From the NCBI GenBank assembly GCA_004551905.1, contig SFPL01000069.1:1-21254 (forward strand): 21,254 bases of DNA, written 5' to 3'. A program made the translations under genes and the position numbers. Every line of letters starts with the position of its first letter. Position 1 is the stretch's first letter. Positions 15,222-20,940 of the stretch are shown piece by piece. The stretch is from Lentisphaeraceae bacterium. Its GTDB lineage: Bacteria; Verrucomicrobiota; Kiritimatiellia; RFP12; UBA1067. The notes below the pieces were generated by a model. That model worked only from the letters and a program-made list of their open reading frames with translations. It was not told the DNA's origin and did no database searches.

Positions 15222-15230
15222 ATTATACCA
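15222..15230 (-). promoter_or_regulatory. Extended -10 promoter of tRNA-Arg
   Basis: The coding strand reads TGGTATAAT, 13 bases before the first tRNA base and just after the ftsI stop. There is no convincing -35. It shares TGGTATAATA with the promoters of tolB and the ABC importer. Confidence 0.6.
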
Positions 15231-15234
15231 AAAA

Positions 15235-17073
15235 TCACCGGTCGGCAGGGGCGTATTTTTCGGCCCGCTCCTCGACGATGCGGTCGTATTCGTCCTCCTC
15301 CTCGGCGTCCTGGAGCTCCTCTGGCCGGTCCGGCATGACCGAAAGGAATCGCAGCGCCGCCGTCGCGATGCGCCGGAAGACGACGCCGGACGAGTTGCCG
15401 CCCTGGTGGAACTTGGTGTAGCGGTCGAAGTCCAGGGTAACCAGCACCACAATACGCGGGTCGGTGGCCGGCACAATGCCGCAGAAGGTCGCGCGGTACT
15501 GCCCTGGGTAGTAACCCCTGCCGCCCGGGATGCTCTTCTGCGCGGTGCCGGTCTTGCCCGCCACCGAGTATCCGCGGATCGCCGCGCGGCGGGCCGTGCC
15601 CCCGGGCGCGGCAACGCCGAGCATCATGTCACGCAGCGTGCGGGCGGTCGTCGCCGAGACCGCCCTGCCGGCCGGCGAGGAGTCCCAGCGGTAGAGTTCG
15701 CTGCCGTCGTGCGCGACCACCTTCTCGACGACGTGCGGGCGCATCCTCACCCCGTCATTAGCGATTGCCTGGAAGGCGGCAGCGAGCTGGATCGCCGTCA
15801 CCGCCACGAACTGGCCGATGCCGGCGCGCGACCGCGACGCCTTGTCCCACATCCGCTTGTTGGGATTGGGCACGATGCCGTACTGCTCGCCAGGAAGCTC
15901 GATGCCGGTCTTCTCGCCGAATCCGAACCGTTTCATTCCGGCGAAGACCGTCTTGGGTCCAAGGTCGTAGGCGAGCTTGCCGATGACGATGTTGGAGGAA
16001 TGGACGATCGCGTCCCTCAGCGTCATCGTCGCCGGCCAGGTGTGGCCGGCGTCGCTGGGCAGCTTGAAGTAGTTGGGGTCGTCGCGGTTGGTGCGGAAGA
16101 CCGTCCCGGGGCCGTACTTGCCCGGCAGAGTGTCGATGGCGGTCGCGGCGGTGATCACCTTCATCACCGAACCCGGCTCGTAGTTGAAGGCGATGGCGCG
16201 GTTGAGCTGCTCGTCCTCGGTGGTGCGGCCGTAGGTGAGCGGCTCGAAGTCGGGCAGCGACGCCATCGCCAGCACCGCCGCGGTCCTCGCGTCCATCACG
16301 ATGCACCAGCCGGTGCCGGCGCCGAACTCGCCAACGCCCCACTTGAGCGCGTTCTCGGCCTCGAACTGGATGTTGTGATCGATGGTGAGGTAGACATCCG
16401 CGCCCGGCACCGGGTCAATGGAGATCGTCCGCTTGTCGTAGAGCTCGAACCCGCGCGCGTCCTTCCTGCCTCGGACCATCCCCGGGGTGCCGGAGAGCTC
16501 GCGGTTGAAGCGCTGCTCGACACCGGCGGAGCCGACGTGGCCGGCGTTAACCGACCCGAGCACGTGCGCGAGGCGCCGCCCGTGCAGGTACTGGCGCACC
16601 TGGCGGTCGTGGATGGCCACGCCGGCGACGAGCGACGAGTCGGCGAGGATGCGGTGGACCTCGGGGTCGGACGAGAGCCCCAGCGGCTGGTTGCGCCACC
16701 CTCTGCGCGGCGGCGCGTCGACCATCCCCTTCAGTTTGCGGTAATCCATCCCAAGCGCGTCGGCGATCGTCTTGACGATCGCGTACTTCGGGCGGCGCGG
16801 CTCGCCGCGGCGCCTGACGACGGCGTTGGTGAGCGCCAGCGGGTCGAGCGCGTACTCCCAGAACGGGACGCTCTTCGCGAGCGGGTAGCGCTCGCCGTAG
16901 GCGGAGTAGATCGTGCCGCGGCGGGCGGGCAGCTCTCGCTCGAAGTCGTAGGTAGGCGCGGTGACCTTGGGGTCGACGTGCGCGCGCACCAGCTTCTGGC
17001 CGGCGTACGCCGCCATCAACAGCAACAGCAGCACCGGCGTCCAGAACCGCCACGTCTCGCCGCGCATCGCCAT
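15235..17073 (-). CDS. ftsI: Peptidoglycan D,D-transpeptidase (class B PBP, FtsI/PBP3)
   Basis: FtsI cross-links septal peptidoglycan in the periplasm, paired with FtsW. The 612-aa protein has one N-terminal membrane anchor (about 10-29) and the pedestal motif RRGTIYSAYGERYPLA (51-66). The transpeptidase domain has all three active-site motifs: SVMK with Ser302 and Lys305, SSN (359-361) and KTG (507-509, in VAGKTGTAQ). WDKASRSRAGIGQFVAVTAIQ is also typical. The C-terminus is very acidic (about 586-605). No PASTA domains are present. It follows the FtsL-like gene by seven bases; the initial ATGGCGATG offers two starts two codons apart. This is the last protein gene of the mraZ operon here. Confidence 0.95.
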   Translation of the reverse strand: MAMRGETWRFWTPVLLLLLMAAYAGQKLVRAHVDPKVTAPTYDFERELPARRGTIYSAYGERYPLAKSVPFWEYALDPLALTNAVVRRRGEPRRPKYAIVKTIADALGMDYRKLKGMVDAPPRRGWRNQPLGLSSDPEVHRILADSSLVAGVAIHDRQVRQYLHGRRLAHVLGSVNAGHVGSAGVEQRFNRELSGTPGMVRGRKDARGFELYDKRTISIDPVPGADVYLTIDHNIQFEAENALKWGVGEFGAGTGWCIVMDARTAAVLAMASLPDFEPLTYGRTTEDEQLNRAIAFNYEPGSVMKVITAATAIDTLPGKYGPGTVFRTNRDDPNYFKLPSDAGHTWPATMTLRDAIVHSSNIVIGKLAYDLGPKTVFAGMKRFGFGEKTGIELPGEQYGIVPNPNKRMWDKASRSRAGIGQFVAVTAIQLAAAFQAIANDGVRMRPHVVEKVVAHDGSELYRWDSSPAGRAVSATTARTLRDMMLGVAAPGGTARRAAIRGYSVAGKTGTAQKSIPGGRGYYPGQYRATFCGIVPATDPRIVVLVTLDFDRYTKFHQGGNSSGVVFRRIATAALRFLSVMPDRPEELQDAEEEDEYDRIVEERAEKYAPADR

Positions 17074-17080
17074 CGATGCG

Positions 17081-17515
17081 TCAGCGGCGGACGGCGGAGC
17101 GCTTCGTGGACATGCGGGCTCCCCCGCCGGCGCCGACGCTGGCGACGTTCATCTGGCGCTGGCGCGCCTTGGCGACGGAGATCTGGCCCGGGTAGGGCTC
17201 GCCGTTGGCCTTCATGTGCACTTCCTGGTCGGCCCTCGCCGCCCTCATCGACAACCCGTGGCGGAGGAGCGCCCGCTCGATCTTATCCGGCGTCTTCATC
17301 TCCTCCCAGCGCGACGCCTCGCGCTGGCGGGCGTCCTCGAGCCGGGCGAGCTCGCGCTCGTCCTCGCCGATCGCCTTCAGCAGCTGCTGGCAGCTCGACG
17401 ACGCGAGCAGGTTGATGATAGACATGACGAACAGCATGCCGAGCACCGCGCCGACACGCATCGTGTTCGTCATCACCACCGACCTGCGCTTGGGAATACG
17501 CCTGTTCTTCGCCAT
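17081..17515 (-). CDS. ftsL: FtsL-like small bitopic division protein
   Basis: The product is 144 aa: a basic cytoplasmic N-terminus (MAKNRRIPKRR), one transmembrane segment (about 20-39, VGAVLGMLFVMSIINLLAS) and a charged helical region (about 45-95) suited to a coiled coil. FtsL is poorly conserved in sequence, so the call rests on this architecture and the position between rsmH and ftsI, four and seven bases away. FtsL forms a complex with FtsB and FtsQ that activates FtsW/FtsI. The tail beyond about residue 100 is longer than usual and rich in Gly, Ala and basic residues. Confidence 0.75.
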   Translation of the reverse strand: MAKNRRIPKRRSVVMTNTMRVGAVLGMLFVMSIINLLASSSCQQLLKAIGEDERELARLEDARQREASRWEEMKTPDKIERALLRHGLSMRAARADQEVHMKANGEPYPGQISVAKARQRQMNVASVGAGGGARMSTKRSAVRR

Positions 17516-17519
17516 TTCG

Positions 17520-18440
17520 CTATGCCCTTTCTATCGCGCGGAGCTTCGCGCTCCGCGCACGTGGATTAGCCGCCATCTCGCCTTCGCCGGGCGCCACCGC
17601 CCGGCGCGTCACCGCGCGCGCGCGCGGCTCCGCCCCAAACCATTCCTCGCCGCCGGCCTGCAGGGACTTCATCCTGCCGACATGCGACGAGAAAAAACCC
17701 TTCACCTTCCTATCGCTGAGGCTCTCGAAGGTGATCACCGCGAACCTGCCGCCGGAGCGCAGGATCGCCAGCCCCCCCTCGAGCGCCCGGTCGAGTTCGC
17801 CGAGCTCGTCGTTGACCGCCATCCTCAGCGCCTGGAAGACCCGAGTCGCCGGATGCCGCGGACCCGACCTCCCGACCGCGCCGGCGACTACGTCGGCAAG
17901 CTCGGTCGTGGTCTCTATCCACCCCTTCGACTCGCGCCTCCTGACGATCGCCCGCGCGATGCGCCGCGCCCGCGGCTCCTCGCCGAGCTCGCGGAAGACC
18001 GTGGCGAGGGCCTCCTCGCCCTCGGTGTTCACGAGGTCCGCGGCAGTCAGCGGGGACGACCGATCCATGCGCATGTCAAGGGGTCCCTCGCGCAGAAAGC
18101 TGAACCCGCGCCCGGCGTCATCCAGCTGAGGAGACGATACGCCCAGGTCCAGCAGGACCCCGTCGACTTCATTCCATCCGTGTTCATCCGCAATCTCCTT
18201 GATGTCGCCGTGCCTTCCGCGAACGGCGATGAGTCCCTCGATCCCGCCGATCTCCTCGAGCGCCTGGGCGTCGCGGTCGATGCCCAGCACGCTGCCACCG
18301 CGCGCAATGATCTCGCGCGCGTGGCCAGCGCGGCCAAGCGTCCCGTCCACGTAGCGGCCGCCCGGCTTCACTGCGAGCGCGTCGACGGCCTCCTTCAGGA
18401 GGACCGGCACATGCAGGGATGATGATATCGTATCGATCAT
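17520..18440 (-). CDS. rsmH: 16S rRNA (cytosine1402-N4)-methyltransferase
   Basis: RsmH (MraW) methylates N4 of C1402 in the 16S rRNA decoding centre. It shows HVPVLLKEAVDAL at the start, the SAM-binding YVDGTLGRAGH and VLGIDRD, and the hallmark LLDLGVSSPQLDDAGRGFSF with GPLDMRMD. PATRVFQALRMAVNDEL and FAVITFESLSDR follow. Length is about 306 aa, as expected. The ATG at 18440 shares one base with the mraZ stop (TGATG) and has GGAGG four bases upstream; an in-frame GTG one codon earlier has no room for that site. The C-terminus has the usual NPRARSAKLRAIERA ending. Confidence 0.97.
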   Translation of the reverse strand: MIDTISSSLHVPVLLKEAVDALAVKPGGRYVDGTLGRAGHAREIIARGGSVLGIDRDAQALEEIGGIEGLIAVRGRHGDIKEIADEHGWNEVDGVLLDLGVSSPQLDDAGRGFSFLREGPLDMRMDRSSPLTAADLVNTEGEEALATVFRELGEEPRARRIARAIVRRRESKGWIETTTELADVVAGAVGRSGPRHPATRVFQALRMAVNDELGELDRALEGGLAILRSGGRFAVITFESLSDRKVKGFFSSHVGRMKSLQAGGEEWFGAEPRARAVTRRAVAPGEGEMAANPRARSAKLRAIERA

Positions 18441-18925
18441 CACGCCTCCAGCATGTCGAGCGCCGCGTTGAAGTCGGCCAGGTCGCCGCCGGACTCCACG
18501 GCATACGCCTTTGGATTCCAGAGCTTGGCCATACGAACCGAACCCGCCATCACGACCGTCGTCGTCAAGTTCGCAAACTGAAGGAGCTTGTCGCTGATGC
18601 GGATTCGGCCTTGAACGTCAAGCATGAGCTGTTCCGAGTTCGCGCCGATGAGCATAGCCGCCTTAGTCAGCGCCGGATCAAAGAGCGCCTTCTCGCGCAG
18701 CTTCGCCAGGAGCGACTCCATCTCCGCCTTAGGCAGGAGATCGAGGCACTTACCGTTTCGGTCGCGCATCACGTAGACGAAGTCGGGATTCCCCATCGCC
18801 TGCCGCCATTCGCGCGGAATGGTGAGGCGCTTCTTGGGATCAAGCGAGTGCTCGAACTCGCCCATAAGCGCGTTCGACCCGCCCGACGTTGCCTCCGCAA
18901 CACTCTGAACAACCTTCTTTGACAT
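18440..18925 (-). CDS. mraZ: Transcriptional regulator MraZ
   Basis: MraZ is a ring-forming DNA-binding protein that represses its own dcw operon. Two SpoVT/AbrB-like halves are visible: MGEFEHSLDPKKRLTIPREW (21-40) and MLDVQGRIRISDKLLQFANL (101-120), each with the DxxxR core. I chose the ATG at 18925 (161 aa); a TTG at 18937 overlaps the -10 box and cannot be used by the predicted promoter. The family usually begins near residue 21 here, so there is a 20-residue Ser/Ala/Gly extension. The -10 box ends 11 bases before this ATG, implying a leader of only about five bases without a Shine-Dalgarno. A start at Met21 also lacks one. Confidence 0.92.
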   Translation of the reverse strand: MSKKVVQSVAEATSGGSNALMGEFEHSLDPKKRLTIPREWRQAMGNPDFVYVMRDRNGKCLDLLPKAEMESLLAKLREKALFDPALTKAAMLIGANSEQLMLDVQGRIRISDKLLQFANLTTTVVMAGSVRMAKLWNPKAYAVESGGDLADFNAALDMLEA

Positions 18926-18956
18926 TTCGTGACACAATTATACACTATTTGACACC
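18917..18956 (-). promoter_or_regulatory. Candidate MraZ operator: four direct repeats with 10-bp phase
   Basis: Four consecutive 10-bp units, starting on the coding strand at 18956, 18946, 18936 and 18926, carry the cores GTGTCA, GTGTAT, GTGTCA and ATGTCA at the same offset, usually followed by an A-rich tail. They span the promoter spacer, the -10 box (unit 2 contains it) and the mraZ start codon (unit 4). MraZ proteins of known specificity bind three or more short direct repeats at 10-bp spacing at their own promoter, for example TGGG-type boxes in E. coli. The core here differs from those, so assignment is by phasing and position. Confidence 0.65.
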
Positions 18957-18966
18957 GAGCCGTCAA
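18937..18966 (-). promoter_or_regulatory. Sigma-70 promoter of the mraZ operon
   Basis: The coding strand carries TTGACG at 18966-18961 as the -35 and a perfect TATAAT at 18942-18937 as the -10, with an 18-bp spacer. Transcription would begin about five bases before the mraZ ATG. It is the best promoter in the window. Confidence 0.85.
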
Positions 18967-19014
18967 GGGGGCACGGATTACAAATACCCCCGTCGTCTCG
19001 GCTGCGCCGAGCCG

Positions 19015-19123
19015 TGATTGACGCGGGTGATTGACGCGGGGCGAGTTGAGAAAGTGCGAATACATGAGAAAAGGCTGATTGACGCGGGGCGAGTTGAGAA
19101 AGTGCGAATACATGAGAAAAGGC
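19015..19123. repeat. 48-bp tandem repeat (two exact copies) with a 13-bp partial copy
   Basis: Copies at 19028-19075 and 19076-19123 are identical by my reading. A partial copy at 19015-19027 repeats the first 13 bases, TGATTGACGCGGG. Each full unit contains two TGAGAA boxes 18 bases apart. Because 48 is divisible by three the array stays open in several frames, which creates spurious repeat-containing ORFs on both strands. It lies between the mraZ promoter and the phage-like operon. Confidence 0.9.
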
Positions 19124-19312
19124 GCGACCAGGTGAGACAGAGCCGCGCCAGTATTGATTGCGAACGCCGCGAGCATCGCGACCGCGCCGCCGATCGAGCG
19201 CGAAGTCGATTTGAGAAAATCACCCGCGCCGAACGCACGGAACGCGGCAAAGATACAAATTGTTGAGAAAATCAAGATGAGCGCCGAGCGCCGCGCTCGA
19301 CCACTTCGAGGC

Positions 19313-19352
19313 AAAAGGAAAGCGCCCTGCATGATCTCTGCAAGGCGCTTTC
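19313..19352 (-). terminator. Intrinsic terminator after the gemA-like gene
   Basis: Arms at 19318-19331 and 19339-19352 form a 14-bp stem with one mismatch (GAAAGCGCC pairing with GGCGCTTTC, then TGCA with TGCA) and a 7-base loop. On the minus strand it is followed by C then TTTT. It lies 28 bases after the gemA stop, so it would end the phage-like operon before mraZ. The plus-strand direction has no T-run. Confidence 0.7.
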
Positions 19353-19379
19353 ACTTCGAGGACAAGTCCCCTTCTCGCG

Positions 19380-19883
19380 TCAGATTTTCGCGCGCTCGCG
19401 GCGAAGACGAGAGAGGTGAGCGTTGAGCATCATCAACACCGCCTTGACGTCGGACGGCGAGAAGCGCGTCCAGGTCCCCAGGGACGCAAGGCTCTCGGCG
19501 AAGAGCTTGGTCGGCTTCCCCTCGACAAGTCGCGCGCGGCACATGACGCCGGCGATGTATTCGTATGGCGTCGACCGCACCGGCTCCGGCGAGGCGGCGA
19601 GGATCTGCCGCGCCGCCTGGACACAGAGGAACCTGAGTCGGATGAGCGACCCCTGGGCGTAGGGAATCGCGCGCTCGAAGTCGCCGGCGTCCTGGTGGAT
19701 GCGGGACATGAGCCGGTCGAAGCCGTCGCCGCGCGACACTTCCGAAAGATGCTCGACGCCGAGCTCCTCGCGGAGAATCCGCTTGCGGTAGCTTTCAGGA
19801 TCCTCGCCGACCTCGATCGCGGCCGGGCGAAGGTACGCGAAAAGCGTGCGGCGCTGCATTGCTGAGAGCGGACGTGTACCCAT
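19380..19883 (-). CDS. GemA-like protein (DUF1018 / Mu gp16 family)
   Basis: The first 75 residues fit the DUF1018 pattern of Mu GemA and related phage regulators: LSAMQRRTLFAYLRPAAIE, then DPESYRKRILREELGVEHLSE and a GFDRLMSRIHQDAGDFE segment. In Mu, GemA is an early protein reported to alter host gene expression and DNA topology. The C-terminal part (about 90-167) is helical and ends in LNAHLSRLRRERAKI. Length 167 is close to Mu gp16. The gene is fourth after gam in the same operon, which supports the call. GGGGA lies upstream of the ATG. Similarity is at motif level only, so I give no gene symbol. Confidence 0.55.
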   Translation of the reverse strand: MGTRPLSAMQRRTLFAYLRPAAIEVGEDPESYRKRILREELGVEHLSEVSRGDGFDRLMSRIHQDAGDFERAIPYAQGSLIRLRFLCVQAARQILAASPEPVRSTPYEYIAGVMCRARLVEGKPTKLFAESLASLGTWTRFSPSDVKAVLMMLNAHLSRLRRERAKI

Positions 19884-19899
19884 AGGTTTCCCCTTCCCT

Positions 19900-20235
19900 T
19901 CAGATCGCCAGCCTCAGCTGGTGGCGGTCGATGCGGTTGCGGATGTAGTCCTCCTTCCTGACACGCTCCTCAAAGTAGACACGCGCCGAGGACTGCTCAG
20001 CCGCGCTGCCATAGCGGACGGCGCGGACGAGCTTCTCGGCGAGCGGCACGAGGACGTGGTGGACGGTCTCGGCAATCGGCTCCGGCGGGCGGCCTTTGAG
20101 CTGCCGCAGGGTCGTTACCAGGGAAAGAAACCTGCCGCACTCTTCGGTTGTGCAGCGAAGGTTGACACGCTCAGGGCGCGATATGCTACCCGAGTTGTCG
20201 GGCGCGAACTCTCTTGTGCGACTTCTGCGGCTCAT
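19900..20235 (-). CDS. Hypothetical phage-type protein, 111 aa
   Basis: I do not recognise this protein. It is very basic, with an Arg/Ser-rich N-terminus (MSRRSRTREF), two cysteines in a RCTTEECGRF segment near residue 27-36, and helical regions (PEPIAETVHHVLVPLAEKLV and a charged RVRKEDYIRNRIDRHQ tail). These traits suit a small nucleic-acid-binding early phage protein. The ATG has AAGGAG six bases upstream, and that site overlaps a perfect 14-bp palindrome. It lies between the Cys-rich miniprotein and the gemA-like gene. Confidence 0.65.
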   Translation of the reverse strand: MSRRSRTREFAPDNSGSISRPERVNLRCTTEECGRFLSLVTTLRQLKGRPPEPIAETVHHVLVPLAEKLVRAVRYGSAAEQSSARVYFEERVRKEDYIRNRIDRHQLRLAI

Positions 20236-20242
20236 TTTATCT

Positions 20243-20256
20243 CCTTATATATAAGG
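20243..20256. promoter_or_regulatory. Perfect 14-bp palindrome overlapping a ribosome-binding site
   Basis: CCTTATATATAAGG reads the same on both strands. On the minus strand its right half supplies part of the AAGGAG of the 111-aa gene. It could be an operator, an RNA structure controlling ribosome access, or a chance AT-rich palindrome. Confidence 0.45.
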
Positions 20257-20264
20257 TGGTGGTT

Positions 20265-20429
20265 TCAGTTCTGCTGCCGGCCGTCCTGGGACTGGTCGTC
20301 ACGCTCCTGGCGTTCCTGCTGCTTCTGCCGCTCCATCGACTCCCGGCAGCCGGGGCAGTAGCCGAACCGGCTCTCGGAAGAGTCGTCGCGGTATTCGCAG
20401 CCGCTGAGAAAGCATTTGTGCCAGCTCAT
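20265..20429 (-). CDS. Cys-rich (zinc-ribbon-like) miniprotein, 54 aa
   Basis: A short gene starting at the ATG at 20429 and overlapping the gam stop (ATGA). The product carries four cysteines, Cys6, Cys11, Cys25 and Cys28, in the pattern C-x4-C-x13-C-x2-C (HKCFLSGC ... YCPGCRE), followed by a Gln/Glu/Arg-rich hydrophilic tail (about 31-54). This fits a small zinc-binding protein, as found among early phage genes. The overlap with gam, sound protein character and downstream genes on the same strand support it being real. Function is unknown. Confidence 0.7.
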   Translation of the reverse strand: MSWHKCFLSGCEYRDDSSESRFGYCPGCRESMERQKQQERQERDDQSQDGRQQN

Positions 20430-20926
20430 GCGATCGCGTCCGTCTTGGGGTCAATCGCAAAAGTCTCGCTCTGCGAGATCCGCAGCTTGAAGCCGGCGAG
20501 CCATTCCGCCGTCTTCTTCAGGAGCCCGCGTTTGTCGATGTCCTTCTTGACCTTGACGAACGCCCTGCCCTCCTTGCTCGCCTCAAGCGCCGCGGCGACG
20601 TCATCCCAGGTGTCCTTGGAGGAGAGGGTCTTCAAGGTCGGGTTGCCGTAGCGGAACGAGAGAATCGCCAGAGGCGTTTCGCAGCTCTTCTTGTCGGCGA
20701 AGTACTCGGCGCGGTGGTTCTTGGCGAACATGGCGACGAGCGCGATCTTCGCGTCGATGGCCTTGTCGTTCGCCTCGATGAGCGGATTGTATTTGTCCTG
20801 CACATCCTGAATGTGCTGGTCGCGTTCGGCGGCGAGCGCACGGTTGGCGACGATGTCGCGCGCGACCTCGTCGGCGAGCGCGAACGCCTCTTCCTTTGAT
20901 ATTTCCTTGACGGTTTTCCTGGCCAT
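20426..20926 (-). CDS. gam: Mu-type Gam host-nuclease inhibitor protein
   Basis: Gam of phage Mu binds double-stranded DNA ends and protects them from exonucleases; it is a bacterial relative of eukaryotic Ku. The 166-aa protein matches the family in layout. There is a long N-terminal helix (about 10-75, with ERDQHIQDVQDKYNPLIEAN). A central beta region follows (about 86-100, LAILSFRYGNPTLKTLSS). Then come WDDVAAALEAS, the KVKKDIDKRGLLKK helix and a C-terminal strand ISQSETFAI. The ATG has AAAGGAG upstream. In Mu-like phages gam is an early gene downstream of the transposition genes and upstream of gemA, as seen here. Confidence 0.85.
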   Translation of the reverse strand: MARKTVKEISKEEAFALADEVARDIVANRALAAERDQHIQDVQDKYNPLIEANDKAIDAKIALVAMFAKNHRAEYFADKKSCETPLAILSFRYGNPTLKTLSSKDTWDDVAAALEASKEGRAFVKVKKDIDKRGLLKKTAEWLAGFKLRISQSETFAIDPKTDAIA

Positions 20927-20940
20927 GTTGGTTTCTCCTT

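Larger units (their letters stand above)
19015..19379. mobile_element. Candidate right end of a Mu-like element
   Basis: This stretch contains no gene I can support. It holds the 48-bp repeats and six same-orientation TGAGAA boxes, at 19047, 19065, 19095, 19113, 19212 and 19264, then a terminator facing the phage-like operon. Read inward from 19015 it begins 5'-TG, as Mu-family ends do, and Mu-type ends carry several transposase-binding sites. The assignment is inference; no matching left end is in the window. Outside the element, 18967-19014 holds only a short inverted repeat (18997-19011, CTCGGC/GCCGAG). Confidence 0.4.

Noticed and set aside
15406..17415. Plus-strand open frame of 669 codons opposite ftsI
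   Set aside because: The ftsI frame has all three active-site motifs; the opposite frame has none and is compositionally biased.
18440..18937. TTG start for mraZ four codons upstream
   Set aside because: The TTG overlaps the last base of the TATAAT -10 box, so it would not be on the transcript from this promoter.
18997..19011. Short hairpin CTCGGC-TGC-GCCGAG as a terminator
   Set aside because: The stem is only six base pairs and neither strand has a T-run after it.
19015..19123. CRISPR array
   Set aside because: The two 48-bp copies are directly adjacent with no spacers, the repeat is not palindromic, and no cas genes are near.
19018..19266. 82-codon plus-strand frame over the tandem repeats
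   Set aside because: It begins at a TTG with no ribosome-binding site, is extremely charged, and owes its length to the stop-free 48-bp repeat.
18769..19332. 187-codon minus-strand frame with a hydrophobic region and 16-residue repeats
   Set aside because: It runs through the terminator loop, the tandem repeats, the mraZ promoter and into mraZ in the wrong frame. The repeated peptide is just the 48-bp repeat, which is open in several frames.
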